The notes: generated by a model from the letters alone, not told the origin. Numbered from the stretch's first letter, positions 34,415-43,444 are shown. The stretch is 64,000 bases of DNA from Tessaracoccus antarcticus (GCF_003688855.1 NZ_REFW01000001.1:496001-560000), one strand, 5' to 3'. Translations and numbers: made by a program.

Positions 34415-35898
34415 TGTCCTCCGCCACGGCCACGGAGATCGATCGCCCGACCCGGTCCGACTGGATCGGGCTGTGGGTGCTGGCGCTCGCTCTGGCGATG
34501 ATCGTGCTCGACGGCACCATCGTCGGCGTGGCGCTGCCCGTCATCATCCGCGACCTCGGCCTCAGCCTGACCGAGGCCCAGTGGATCAACAGTCTCTACT
34601 CGGTGGTCTTCGCAGCCCTGCTCCTGACCTTCGGGCGCCTCGGTGACCGCTTTGGCCGACGCCGCCTCATGATTGCCGGTGTCGCCCTCTTCATGCTGGG
34701 CAGCGTCCTGGCTGCCATGGCCACCACGGGTGATCTCCTCATCGCCAGCCGCGCCGTACAGGGCGTCGGCGGCGCTCTGATCCTGCCCTCCACCCTCTCG
34801 ACGGTCAACGCCTCCTTCCGGGGGAAGGATCGAGCCGCAGCGTTCGGTGTCTGGGGGGCCGTGATGTCCGGGGCCGCCGCTGTGGGCCCGCTGCTGGGCG
34901 GCTGGCTCACACAGGTGGCCAGCTGGCCATGGATCTTCTGGGTGAACATCCCGTTGGGCCTCGGCGTCATCATCGCCGCCACCTTCTTCGTGTCCGAGAC
35001 CCGTGCCACCGATCACGGGCAGGGCTATGACATCCTCGGCCCGATCCTGTCGGCGTTGGGTTTCGGCGCCCTGGTCTTCGGACTCATCGAGGGTTCAAGC
35101 CTCGGCTGGTGGAGCCCGAAATCCCCCTTCACCATCGGATCGCTCTCCTGGCCCATGGATGCTGCACTGTCCCCCGTGCCGGTGTCGATCGCCGCGGGGG
35201 CCATCCTGATCGCCGGCTTCGTGTGGCGTGAGGCGCGCCGCACGAGACGTCGCCAGTCCGCGATGCTCGACACCACCCTCTTCCGCATCCCCACGTTCGC
35301 ATGGGGCAACTTGACCGCAGGGCTGGTGGCCGTGGGTGAGTTCTCACTCGTGTTCATCCTGCCGCTGCACCTCGTGAACTCGCTGGGCCTCGACGTGCTC
35401 GGCGCCGGCCTCGTCCTGGCTGCCATGGCGGCTGGCGCCTTTATCGCCGGCGCCAGCGCCCGGCACCTGTCCGCACGCTTCGGCTCACCGAACGTCGTGG
35501 TGCTGGGGCTGGCGCTGGAACTCATCGGCATCGTCGGCACAGCCCTGGTGGTGGGTATGAGCCTGTCCCCGTGGCTCGTGGCGCTCGTGCTGCTGCCCTA
35601 CGGCATCGGGCTGGGGCTCGCCTCCGCGCAACTCACCTCCACGGTGCTGCGCGACGTACCCATCAACCAGTCCGGCTCCGGCAGCGCCGTCCAGAGCACC
35701 GTCCGCCAGGTCGGCTCCGCACTCGGCAGCGCCGTCGGCGGGACGGCCCTGGCCATCGCGCTGGGCAGCACCAACTTCCGTGAGGTGGACGCGGCGCAGT
35801 TCGCATCCGCGGCGGGAACAGCCGTGTGGGCAGCCGCCGTGGTGCTCGCCCTCGGTCTGGGCTCCGCCCTACTCGTCCGCCGCGCCGCCCAGCGCTGA
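34414..35898 (+). CDS. DHA2-type (14-helix) MFS multidrug exporter
   Basis: A 494-residue protein with about 14 membrane helices, the size of the DHA2 drug:H+ antiporter branch. Motif A appears as GRLGDRFGRRRLMIAGVALF. Motif D1-like sequence WVLALALAMIVLDGTIVGVALPVI opens the protein, with the DHA2-type Asp in helix 1. Motif C lies in WGAVMSGAAAVGPLLGGWL. The family exports antibiotics, dyes and disinfectants. Translationally coupled to the DUF2871 gene and probably repressed by the divergent TetR protein. Confidence 0.92.
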   Translation: MSSATATEIDRPTRSDWIGLWVLALALAMIVLDGTIVGVALPVIIRDLGLSLTEAQWINSLYSVVFAALLLTFGRLGDRFGRRRLMIAGVALFMLGSVLAAMATTGDLLIASRAVQGVGGALILPSTLSTVNASFRGKDRAAAFGVWGAVMSGAAAVGPLLGGWLTQVASWPWIFWVNIPLGLGVIIAATFFVSETRATDHGQGYDILGPILSALGFGALVFGLIEGSSLGWWSPKSPFTIGSLSWPMDAALSPVPVSIAAGAILIAGFVWREARRTRRRQSAMLDTTLFRIPTFAWGNLTAGLVAVGEFSLVFILPLHLVNSLGLDVLGAGLVLAAMAAGAFIAGASARHLSARFGSPNVVVLGLALELIGIVGTALVVGMSLSPWLVALVLLPYGIGLGLASAQLTSTVLRDVPINQSGSGSAVQSTVRQVGSALGSAVGGTALAIALGSTNFREVDAAQFASAAGTAVWAAAVVLALGLGSALLVRRAAQR

Positions 35899-35984
35899 CG
35901 GCCCCGGGGCCCGGAATGGGACCGCCTTGCCCGTTCTCCTAGGATGGGCAGGGCACACCACCTTCACCGAACCAGGAGATACGC

Positions 35985-36938
35985 ATGTCCGAGAAGATCC
36001 ACGACGTCATCATCGTCGGATCGGGACCCGCCGGCTACACAGCGGCCATCTACGCTGCGCGCGCAGCACTGGAGCCCGTGCTGTTCGAAGGCTCCCTGGA
36101 TTCCGGTGGCGCCCTCATGAACACCACCGAGGTGGAGAACTACCCCGGCTTCGCCGAGGGAATCATGGGACCAGACCTCATGCTGGCGATGCGCGCCCAG
36201 GCAGAACGCTTCGGCACCCAGATCATCACCGACGACGCCACGGAGTTGAAGCTCACCGGCGCCGTGAAGGAGGTCACTGACTCCGACGGCGTGGTGTGGA
36301 GGTCGCGGGCAGTGATCCTCGCCATGGGCTCCGGCTACCGCAAGCTCGGCATCGACGACGAGGATCGGCTGTCCGGCCGTGGCGTGTCCTGGTGCGCCAC
36401 CTGCGACGGCGCATTCTTCCGCAACAAGGACATTGCCGTGGTCGGTGGCGGCGACTCCGCCATGGAGGAGGCCACCTTCCTCACCCGCTTCGCGAACAAG
36501 GTCACGGTGATTCACCGCCGCGACGAGCTCCGCGCCTCCGCCATCATGGCCGGCCGGGCCAAGCGTGACCCCAAGATTGAGTTCGCCTGGAATTCCAGCG
36601 TCTCCGGGATCGGCGGCGAGAACTCCGTCGAGTCCATCACGCTGACCGACACCGTGACGGGCCAGCATCGCGAAGTTCCCATGCAGGGCCTGTTCATCGC
36701 CGTGGGTCACGATCCCCGCTCGGAACTCGTGACCGACCAGGTGGAACTGGACGAGGACGGCTACGTGCTCACCCAACCCGACAGCACCGGCACCAACCTC
36801 GTCGGCGTCTTCGCGTGCGGCGACCTCGTTGACCACACCTACCGACAGGCCATCACCGCCGCGGGTTCCGGGTGTGCAGCAGCGCTCGACGCGGAGAAGT
36901 ACCTGGCCGCGCTCGACGACATGGCCGCCACCGCTTGA
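35985..36938 (+). CDS. trxB: Thioredoxin reductase
   Basis: A 317-residue low-molecular-weight thioredoxin reductase. The FAD motif is VIIVGSGPAGYTAAIYAARA, the redox-active disulphide is CATC (WCATCDGAFF, about residue 140) and the NADPH motif is VVGGGDSAMEEA. FACGDLVDHTYRQAITAAGSG closes the FAD domain. It reduces thioredoxin, encoded 66 bp downstream, using NADPH. ATG 35985 lies behind AGGAGAT. trxB-trxA upstream of the parAB-rsmG block is the normal actinobacterial order. Confidence 0.96.
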   Translation: MSEKIHDVIIVGSGPAGYTAAIYAARAALEPVLFEGSLDSGGALMNTTEVENYPGFAEGIMGPDLMLAMRAQAERFGTQIITDDATELKLTGAVKEVTDSDGVVWRSRAVILAMGSGYRKLGIDDEDRLSGRGVSWCATCDGAFFRNKDIAVVGGGDSAMEEATFLTRFANKVTVIHRRDELRASAIMAGRAKRDPKIEFAWNSSVSGIGGENSVESITLTDTVTGQHREVPMQGLFIAVGHDPRSELVTDQVELDEDGYVLTQPDSTGTNLVGVFACGDLVDHTYRQAITAAGSGCAAALDAEKYLAALDDMAATA

Positions 36939-37004
36939 GCCCGTACCGCAGCGCCAGGACCTAGACTGGCACGGCTGACCAGAAGCAACACAAGGAGTTG
37001 AAAC

Positions 37005-37325
37005 ATGGCAGTGACACACGTGAAGGAAGCCACATTCGCCGACGAGGTGCTCATGGCACCCGAGCTCGTGGTGGTGGACTACTGGGCGGACTGGTGTGCA
37101 CCCTGCAAGCAGTTGTCCCCCATCATTGACGAGCTGGCACGCACGTACGAGGGTCGCGTGAAGTTCGTGAAGGTGGACACCAGCGCGGAGCCGGGACTGG
37201 CTGCGCAGCAGGGAATCCTCAGCCTGCCCACACTGCAGTTCTTCCAGGCAGGTCGGGTCGCCAAGTCGCTCTCGGGTGGAAAATCCAAGAACGCCTTGAA
37301 GAAGGTCATCGACGAACTGCTCTGA
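37005..37325 (+). CDS. trxA: Thioredoxin
   Basis: A 106-residue thioredoxin. The active site is WCAPCKQ, so the usual CGPC is CAPC, a change that can shift redox potential. The cis-proline loop is LSLPTLQFF. It is the electron acceptor of the adjacent trxB product and keeps cytosolic protein thiols reduced. ATG 37005 has AAGGAG upstream. The stop is one base from the next gene's GTG, indicating one operon. Confidence 0.95.
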   Translation: MAVTHVKEATFADEVLMAPELVVVDYWADWCAPCKQLSPIIDELARTYEGRVKFVKVDTSAEPGLAAQQGILSLPTLQFFQAGRVAKSLSGGKSKNALKKVIDELL

Positions 37326-37326
37326 T

Positions 37327-37968
37327 GTGAGCGATCCCCGCGAACCCCACGACGAACCCGTCGACCCCGGACCCGAAGAGCTCGGGTCGGCGGGGCCGTG
37401 GCGCAACGTGCCCCGGCCCACCCCGGAGGAACTTGTCACACCCACCGAGCCCGGCACCCTTGAGGCCCCACGGATGCCGACCGCCGTCAAGGTGGGCGGT
37501 ATTGCTCTGGTGGCAGTACTGCTTCTGCTGGCAGCCTGGCTCGGTCTCACCCTGGGGGGCTCCGGCGAGCCGGAACCCTCGCCCACGCCCACCGTTGAGG
37601 AAACGCCGTGGGAGCTGGCCCCTCCCGTGACCATCGGGAACCTTGTGCAGGGCGAGACGACCACAACACCGCGTGGCACCCAGGGCGACCGCGACATCGT
37701 GCGCTCCGACTACTCCGACGGCACCAACAAAGTGGTGCTGCTGTTGTCCCGTCCTGAGGACGACCTCGCCAGTTACCTCAAGGACACCGGCATCGAGAAG
37801 ACCGAACCCGTCGGAGACACCACATGCGGTTTTTCCGTGGACAACAACAACATTCCCGTCTGCGCGCGACTCGTGGACAACACAGCCATCACCGTGGCCG
37901 GGCTCACCGACCAGAAGTTCCCGGAACTCGCAACGCTGGTCAACTCGTTCTACTCGGCGATGCAATGA
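37327..37968 (+). CDS. Membrane-anchored protein with cysteine-containing extracellular domain
   Basis: A 213-residue protein. The first about 58 residues are a proline- and acid-rich cytosolic tail, followed by one membrane segment (VGGIALVAVLLLLAAWLGLTL). A Pro/Thr linker follows, then an about 110-residue extracellular domain with two cysteines (TTCGFSVDNNN, PVCARLVDN) that could form a disulphide. Not recognised as a named family. The GTG at 37327 is one base after the trxA stop, so it probably shares the thioredoxin transcript. Confidence 0.7.
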   Translation: MSDPREPHDEPVDPGPEELGSAGPWRNVPRPTPEELVTPTEPGTLEAPRMPTAVKVGGIALVAVLLLLAAWLGLTLGGSGEPEPSPTPTVEETPWELAPPVTIGNLVQGETTTTPRGTQGDRDIVRSDYSDGTNKVVLLLSRPEDDLASYLKDTGIEKTEPVGDTTCGFSVDNNNIPVCARLVDNTAITVAGLTDQKFPELATLVNSFYSAMQ

Positions 37969-38032
37969 CCGTCCGTCCCACCCGCTCGACACGTGGCCAC
38001 GTGTGCCGGATCATTGCGGGAGGGTGTGTCCT

Positions 38033-39337
38033 GTGAGCGCAGATGTGCCACGCCACGACACACGGCTGGATCGCTTCGTCGACAGCTATGCCGCGCGCAC
38101 CCATGGCATGAAGGTGTCTGCCGTACGAGCACTCTTCGCCGTCGCCAACCGGCCTGAGATCGTGTCGCTGGCCGGTGGCATGCCCAACATTCACGACCTT
38201 CCGCTGGGCGACATCGCATCGAACGTGGCGGAGATGATCCTCACCAACGGCGCGAAGGTGATGCAGTACGGCTCCGGGCAGGGAGAGCCACGCATCCGTG
38301 AACAGATCTGCGACGTGATGGCACTGGAGGGCATTTCCGCACACCCCGACGACGTCATGATCAGCGCAGGGTCCCAGCAGGGCCTGGACCTGGTGACCCG
38401 CATCTTCTGCGACCCCGGGGACGTGGTGCTCGCCGAATCCCCCTCCTACGTCGGGGCCATCGGTACGTTCCTCAGCTACCAGGCCGAAGTGGTCCACGTC
38501 GCCGGGGACGACTGCGGGATCGACCCAGACGCCCTGCGCGAGACCGTCGCCCGTCTGGAGGCGGCCGGCCGACGCATCAAGTTCCTCTACACCATCCCCA
38601 ACTACAACAACCCCTCCGGCATCACGCAGCCGTGGGAGCGGCGCGTCGAGGTCCTGGGGGTGTGCCGTGAGCTCGGGATACTGGTGGTCGAGGACAATCC
38701 CTACGGCCTGCTGTCCCTCGACGCCGACCCCGTCCCCGCGATGCGCTCCGTCGACAGCGACGTCATCTACCTCGGTTCCTTCTCCAAGACCTTCGCCCCC
38801 GGTTTCCGGGTGGGGTGGGTGTTGGCGCCACATGCCGTGAGGGAGAAGCTGGTGCTGGCGCAGGAATCAGCCACGCTCTGCCCGCCTGTGTTCAGCCAGT
38901 TCGCGATTTCCACGTACCTGGAGCACTCTGACTGGCAGGGCCAGATCGACGCGTTCCGCACCATGTACAGGACCCGGCGCGACGCCATGCTGAAGGCACT
39001 GGCCGATCACATGCCCCCCGGGACTTCCTGGACGCACCCGATCGGCGGCTTCTTCGTGTGGGTGACGCTCCCCGAGGGTATCGACGCCCAGGCCATGCTT
39101 CCGCGTGGTGTGGACGCCCGCGTGGCGTTCGTGCCCGGGGCCGCCTTCTTCGCCGACGGCCAAGGTGCCCGCAACGCCCGGCTGTCGTACTGCTTCCCCC
39201 CGGCCGAGCGCATCATCATCGGAGTCGAACGCTTTGCCGACGTGGTGCGCAACGAACTCGACGTGCTCGACATCTTCGGTGTGAGGGCCCCCACCAAACA
39301 CCCGCAGGCTGCGGGCCCCGGTGCCGAAACCTACTGA
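38033..39337 (+). CDS. PLP-dependent class I/II aminotransferase (MocR/LysN-like)
   Basis: A 434-residue fold-type I aminotransferase. The N-terminal block is EIVSLAGGMPNIHDLP. The cofactor-binding features are VMQYGSGQGEPRIREQI, the region IKFLYTIPNYNNPSG, and the Schiff-base lysine in YLGSFSKTFAPGFRVGW (about residue 250). The sequence fits the 2-aminoadipate/aromatic group related to LysN. The substrate is not determined. GTG 38033 has GGAGGG upstream. It precedes an ATP-grasp ligase by 32 bp, suggesting a shared unit. Confidence 0.88.
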   Translation: MSADVPRHDTRLDRFVDSYAARTHGMKVSAVRALFAVANRPEIVSLAGGMPNIHDLPLGDIASNVAEMILTNGAKVMQYGSGQGEPRIREQICDVMALEGISAHPDDVMISAGSQQGLDLVTRIFCDPGDVVLAESPSYVGAIGTFLSYQAEVVHVAGDDCGIDPDALRETVARLEAAGRRIKFLYTIPNYNNPSGITQPWERRVEVLGVCRELGILVVEDNPYGLLSLDADPVPAMRSVDSDVIYLGSFSKTFAPGFRVGWVLAPHAVREKLVLAQESATLCPPVFSQFAISTYLEHSDWQGQIDAFRTMYRTRRDAMLKALADHMPPGTSWTHPIGGFFVWVTLPEGIDAQAMLPRGVDARVAFVPGAAFFADGQGARNARLSYCFPPAERIIIGVERFADVVRNELDVLDIFGVRAPTKHPQAAGPGAETY

Positions 39338-39369
39338 ACCAAAATGATCTGACAAGGACTGATGCTTCC

Positions 39370-40308
39370 ATGACCGTCATCGTGATCTCCGGTGGGTTGA
39401 GCCATGAACGCGATGTGTCGCTCCGCTCCGGACGGCGCGTGACCCAGGCACTGCGCAGCAGGGGCCACCAGGTGGTGGAGACCGACGTGGGAACAGACCT
39501 GGTCCCCCTCGTGCGGTCCACGAAGGATCCCGTGGTCATCCCCATGCTGCACGGCGGTCTCGGTGAGGACGGAGCCCTGCGTGAGGTGCTGGGCCTCCTC
39601 GGGGTGCCCTTCGTCGGTCCCACCGGCGCAGCCTCCCGCCTCACCTTCGACAAGTCGATCGCCACCCGCGTGGTGGCCAACGCAGGCCTCTCGGTCACCC
39701 GGCAGGTGGCCCTGCCCCATGACATTTTCCGCGAGCTCGGCGCACCCGCCCTCATGCAGGCCATCGGCGACCAGATTGGCTACCCGCTCATGGTGAAGCC
39801 GTCGCGTTCCGGGTCGGCGCTCGGTGCGCTGAAGGTGGCTGATCAGGAATCGCTCGCAACAGCCCTCGTCGGCGCCTACGCCTACGGTCCCGTCGCCGTG
39901 GTCGAACGCTTCATCGAGGGCACCGAGCTCGCCGTGACGGTCCTCGAAGGCGACAACGGACTTCGCGCCCTGCCCCCCGTGGAGATCCGCCCCACCTCCG
40001 GCATCTACGATTACGAGGCCCGCTACACGGCCGGTGCCACCCGGTTCGTCACCCCTGCAGAGTTGCCCCCTGAAACGCTGCGCGCCGCCCAGGAGCTGGC
40101 TGTGGCCGCGCACGAGGCACTCGGCCTGCGACACCTGTCGCGGACGGACATGGTGGTGGCTGCTGATGGCACCCCCATCTTCCTCGAAGGCAATGTAGCA
40201 CCGGGTATGACGGAAACGTCATTGGCTCCCCTGGCATTCGAGGCCGCCGGCATGGAGCTGGGTGAGGTGTTCTCGTCGTTGGTCGAGCGAGCCCGCGGGG
40301 ATCGATGA
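39370..40308 (+). CDS. D-alanine-D-alanine ligase family ATP-grasp protein
   Basis: A 312-residue ATP-grasp ligase. The N-terminal GGLSHERDVSLRSG matches the Ddl opening (GGxSxEheVSLxSg), followed by MLHGGLGEDGALREVLGLL. The ATP-grasp core has PLMVKPSRSGSALGA (glycine-rich loop) and the metal-binding FLEGNVAPGMTETSL (N-x-x-P-G-M-T). Ddl makes the D-Ala-D-Ala dipeptide for peptidoglycan. It is shorter than main Ddl enzymes (about 350-370), and V replaces the usual E/N position in the NxxPG block's neighbour, so it may be a paralogue joining other amino acids. ATG 39370. Overlaps SURF1 by ATGA. Confidence 0.82.
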   Translation: MTVIVISGGLSHERDVSLRSGRRVTQALRSRGHQVVETDVGTDLVPLVRSTKDPVVIPMLHGGLGEDGALREVLGLLGVPFVGPTGAASRLTFDKSIATRVVANAGLSVTRQVALPHDIFRELGAPALMQAIGDQIGYPLMVKPSRSGSALGALKVADQESLATALVGAYAYGPVAVVERFIEGTELAVTVLEGDNGLRALPPVEIRPTSGIYDYEARYTAGATRFVTPAELPPETLRAAQELAVAAHEALGLRHLSRTDMVVAADGTPIFLEGNVAPGMTETSLAPLAFEAAGMELGEVFSSLVERARGDR

Positions 40309-40988
40309 GCCTGACGTTCCGCCGAGGGTTGACCATCCTGATCGGGGTCATCGTGGCGGTTGTGATGTTGGTCATGGGCCTGTGGCAGATGGCACGGTTC
40401 CAGGCCTCCATCGTCGACGTGGCCGCGGAACGTGCCGCGCAGTCACCCGTGCCCTTGTCGGAGAGCATCGCCGCCGACGGAACGATTGACGACATCTACG
40501 GTCGCCGGGTGCAGCTCTCCGGCGAGGTGGTGCCCGGGTACGAACTGCTCGTCGGCTCACAATGGCCGATGCGGGTCGTGGTGCCCTTTGAAATGACCGA
40601 CGGCCGCATCGTCCCCGTGGTGTTGGGTCTCGGGGATCGGGAGGTGAACATTGCCGACGCAGGCCCCACCAGCATCGAGGGCATTTTCACGGCCGGTGAT
40701 CAGGAGGGCGAGTCCACTCCCCCTGCGGATGCCCCCGCCGGTTCCACGGCCACCCTGCGCCTGCAGGGGCTCGTCCAGCAGTGGCCGCAGCCCATGGTGG
40801 CCGGATATGTCACCCTCGACGCGGACGCGGCCGCCCAGTACTCCCTTGAACCCGCCAGCGCCGCCCTTCCCGAGGTGCAGGGCAGTGCGATGCACCAGGG
40901 CTACGCCCTGCAATGGTGGGTGTTCGCGGCTGCGTCAATCGCCTTCAGCATCGTCGTGGCGCGCGGGCTGAAACCCCGGCTGGACTAG
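40305..40988 (+). CDS. SURF1-family cytochrome oxidase biogenesis protein
   Basis: A 227-residue protein with the SURF1 layout: one N-terminal membrane helix (LTILIGVIVAVVMLVMGLWQMARF, with the family L-G-x-W-Q-x-x-R pattern), an extracytoplasmic domain (GRRVQLSGEVVPGYELLVGSQ), and a C-terminal helix (QWWVFAAASIAFSIVVARG). SURF1 proteins aid assembly of haem-copper oxidases. Its ATG overlaps the Ddl-like stop by four bases. Its stop overlaps, by four bases on the opposite strand, the stop of the DUF3817 gene. Confidence 0.85.
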   Translation: MSLTFRRGLTILIGVIVAVVMLVMGLWQMARFQASIVDVAAERAAQSPVPLSESIAADGTIDDIYGRRVQLSGEVVPGYELLVGSQWPMRVVVPFEMTDGRIVPVVLGLGDREVNIADAGPTSIEGIFTAGDQEGESTPPADAPAGSTATLRLQGLVQQWPQPMVAGYVTLDADAAAQYSLEPASAALPEVQGSAMHQGYALQWWVFAAASIAFSIVVARGLKPRLD

Positions 40989-41356
40989 ACCTCGGTCACG
41001 TCGGTCGCCGTGACCCCAGCGGCGGCCAGACGGGCATGGACGTCCCTGGTGGCGTAATGCTCTGCCACAAAGGACAGGAACGGGACAGTACCGGCGGCCA
41101 TGATGAGCAGGACCCACTTGATGGACCATCCGACCCGACGACTGAGGTCGTAGGCCGTGATGAGCAGCACCATGTACAGCCAACCGTGTGGGATGCCCGT
41201 CCACGTCACCACCGTGGAGTCGCCAGCGAGATACTTCAGCGGAACGCCAACGAGCACCAGCACCGCCAACAGCACGCCCACCACCCATGCCATGATGCGG
41301 TAACGGGTCAGTGCACCCTGAATCTTGGGTACGTCTTCGGCTTCGATGAATGACAA
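40985..41356 (-). CDS. DUF3817 membrane protein
   Basis: About 123 residues with three membrane helices (YRIMAWVVGVLLAVLVLVGV, HGWLYMVLLITAYDL, WVLLIMAAGTVPFLSFVAEH). The motif TGIPHGWLYMVY-like (here GIPHGWLYMV) is the DUF3817 hallmark. Function unknown. The TTG at 41356 has GGGGGAG eight bases upstream and is my preferred start; GTG 41365 and ATG 41398 are in-frame alternatives with poorer ribosome sites. Confidence 0.8.
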   Translation of the reverse strand: MSFIEAEDVPKIQGALTRYRIMAWVVGVLLAVLVLVGVPLKYLAGDSTVVTWTGIPHGWLYMVLLITAYDLSRRVGWSIKWVLLIMAAGTVPFLSFVAEHYATRDVHARLAAAGVTATDVTEV

Positions 41357-41398
41357 CTCGGACACTCCCCCATGGTAACGCGCCAGGCAAAGCCACAC

Positions 41399-41468
41399 AT
41401 CACTACATTTATATACCGTTTAAGCTCTCTACAGTTTTGCCGTAATGTCGCTATACCTATAGCCCGCT
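41399..41468. other. AT-rich island with CTATAG palindromes at the parB 3' end
   Basis: A 70-bp stretch of low GC between parB and the DUF3817 gene. CTATAG-CCCG-CTATAG includes the parB stop codon and can form a small hairpin. TATATA-like sequence near 41410 could be the -10 of the DUF3817 promoter, but no matching -35 was found. Confidence 0.4.
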
Positions 41469-42372
41469 ATAGCTGCCGCTGATCGATGATGGCAAGGATC
41501 CTCTCAAGATCGTCGGCCGACGCAAACTCGATGGTGATCTTCCCCTTGTCCTTACCAATGTCGACCTTCACGCGGGTATCGAAGTGATCACTCAGCGAAC
41601 GATTGAGTCCCGCCTCATGCTCACTGGGAGCACGTGGCCCGCGGGGCGCCCGGGCGGCCTTGGTGCGGCCCTCCCCCATGGAGACGATCTCCTCCGTGGT
41701 GCGCACGGATAGCCCCTCAGCAATGATCCGCTCCGCCAACAGTTCCTGCGACCGGGCATCCGAGAGACCCAGCAGGGCACGGGCATGGCCGGCGGACAGT
41801 ACCCCGGCAGCCACCTTGAGCTGGACACTGGGTGGCAGATTCAGAAGTCGAAGGGTGTTGGAGATCTGGGGTCGGCTCCGGTGGATACGCCTGCCCAACT
41901 CCTCCTTCGTACAGTCGAAGTCGTCCAGAAGCTGTTGGTACGCCCGTGCCTCCTCCAGGGGGTTCAGGTCAGCACGATGCAGGTTCTCCAGCAAGGCGTC
42001 ACGCAAGAGGCTCTCGTCCTCGGTGGCGCGGACGATGGCAGGGATGGTGTCCTTCCCCGCGCGTTGGCTGGCACGGAACCGCCGCTCCCCCATGACCAGT
42101 TCGAAGCGCTTACGCCCGACTTCGCGCACCACAACCGGCTGAAGGACGCCGAACTCACTGATCGAGTCGGTGAGCTCGTCCAGATCGTCCTCGTCGAAGA
42201 CGGTACGCGGTTGCCTGGGGTTCGGTCGTACCTGCTCTATGGGGAGATTCGCGAAGTACGAGCCGTCCTGAAGCGGTGCAGACTTCCCGCCATCGGTGGA
42301 TTCGTCATCAGTTCGTGCAAAAAGGTCACCCAGTCCCCTGCCCAGACCACTGTGTTGCTTTGCGGCTGCCAT
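41467..42372 (-). CDS. parB: Chromosome-partitioning protein ParB
   Basis: A 301-residue ParB. The N-terminal CTP-binding domain has IEQVRPNPRQPRTVFD and GERRFRASQRAG. The helix-turn-helix region (TKEELGRRIHRSRPQISNTLRLLNLP) binds parS, and the C-terminal about 45 residues form the dimer domain. ParB loads on parS sites near the origin, spreads along DNA and is moved by ParA. Two parS sites are in this window (43296 and 44702). The ATG overlaps the parA stop by one base (TAATG), so the genes are coupled. Confidence 0.97.
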   Translation of the reverse strand: MAAAKQHSGLGRGLGDLFARTDDESTDGGKSAPLQDGSYFANLPIEQVRPNPRQPRTVFDEDDLDELTDSISEFGVLQPVVVREVGRKRFELVMGERRFRASQRAGKDTIPAIVRATEDESLLRDALLENLHRADLNPLEEARAYQQLLDDFDCTKEELGRRIHRSRPQISNTLRLLNLPPSVQLKVAAGVLSAGHARALLGLSDARSQELLAERIIAEGLSVRTTEEIVSMGEGRTKAARAPRGPRAPSEHEAGLNRSLSDHFDTRVKVDIGKDKGKITIEFASADDLERILAIIDQRQL

Positions 42373-43391
42373 TACTTGTCCCCTGCTTCCTTGATTGAGG
42401 TGGCAATCTGTTCCGCCGCCTTCACGTAGGCCACGGCGCCCGCGGACTTCGGTTGATACGTCAGCACCGTCTGCCCGTAGCTTGGCGCCTCCGCAATCCG
42501 TACTGATCGGGGGATCTCCACATCCAGCGTTTGCGCGGCGAAGTGCGTACGGACTTCGCGTGCGACTTCGCGACTCAGGTTGTTCCGTGAATCAAACATG
42601 GTCAGGACAACGGTGCTGAGCTCCAACGAGTCATTGAGGTTGCCCTTCACCCGGTCAATGGTGCGTACCAGCTGGGATACGCCCTCGAGTGCGTAGTACT
42701 CACACTGGATCGGCACCATGATCTCGGTGGCGGCCACCAAAGCGTTCAAGGTCAGGAGTCCGAGCGATGGGGGACAGTCGAGGAAGACGTAATCCACGGC
42801 CGAGCTCTCGATGTAGTCAGCCAGGGCGCGTTTCATGCGCGACTCCCGACCAGACTCGTTCACGAGCTCAAGTTCAGCGGTAGCAAGATCAATGGCCGCC
42901 GGCAGCACATGCAGATTGGGAGTATGGGGGGAGCGCTGCACAAGATCGGAGATCCGTGCGCCGTCGAGAAGTACTTCGTAGGTGCCGGCGGTGCCCGGCC
43001 CGTGCTCGACCCCCAGCGCCGTGGACGCGTTCCCCTGGGGATCCGTGTCGACGACGAGGACATTGAGACCGCCGAACGCCAGCGCGGCGGCGATGTTCAC
43101 GGTCGTGGTCGTCTTACCCACGCCACCTTTTTGATTGGCCACCACGAAGACCCGGGGGGTCAAGGGGCGGGGGAGAGACAAGGGCGGACCTGAGGGATCC
43201 ACCTCGATGCCGTATTCATCGTCCAGACCCAATCCCCAGTCGTCGTCCTCCCGATCGAACGCGGCTCTTTTCGGCCCATCCGGAAGAACCACGCCCGTTT
43301 CACGTGAAACGCTGCTGGTTCCCTTTTCAGTGGGCGGGGTGGGGGAGTGCTCAGCGCCTTTTGCTCGGGCTTTGCGGAAGAACAGTGCCAT
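42372..43391 (-). CDS. parA: Chromosome-partitioning ATPase ParA
   Basis: A 339-residue ParA/Soj ATPase. The deviant Walker A is VVANQKGGVGKTTTTVNIA (about residue 85), and the Walker A' and B segments are LVVDTDPQGNAST and YVFLDCPPSLG. The first about 80 residues are an acidic, low-complexity extension beyond the usual start. The ATG at 43391 gives MALFFRKARAKG, behind AGAGGA; the open frame reaches further upstream without a ribosome site. A perfect parS (43296-43311) is embedded in codons 28-32, so its base sequence is constrained as DNA. Confidence 0.97.
   Translation of the reverse strand: MALFFRKARAKGAEHSPTPPTEKGTSSVSRETGVVLPDGPKRAAFDREDDDWGLGLDDEYGIEVDPSGPPLSLPRPLTPRVFVVANQKGGVGKTTTTVNIAAALAFGGLNVLVVDTDPQGNASTALGVEHGPGTAGTYEVLLDGARISDLVQRSPHTPNLHVLPAAIDLATAELELVNESGRESRMKRALADYIESSAVDYVFLDCPPSLGLLTLNALVAATEIMVPIQCEYYALEGVSQLVRTIDRVKGNLNDSLELSTVVLTMFDSRNNLSREVAREVRTHFAAQTLDVEIPRSVRIAEAPSYGQTVLTYQPKSAGAVAYVKAAEQIATSIKEAGDK
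43296..43311. promoter_or_regulatory. parS: parS site inside parA
   Basis: CGTTTCACGTGAAACG is a perfect 16-bp palindrome and matches the parS core (GTTTCACGTGAAAC). ParB binds it. It lies in the 5' part of the parA coding region, encoding V-S-R-E-T. Confidence 0.93.
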
Positions 43392-43427
43392 CCTGGTGTT
43401 TCCTCTCAACGACGTGCCCACTGTATC

Positions 43428-43444
43428 GGTCCTCACGGAGGACC
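43428..43444. promoter_or_regulatory. Inverted repeat upstream of parA
   Basis: GGTCCTC-ACG-GAGGACC, a seven-pair perfect inverted repeat, lies 37-53 bp upstream of the parA start. It could be an operator or a 5'-leader hairpin. No protein is known for it. Confidence 0.45.
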
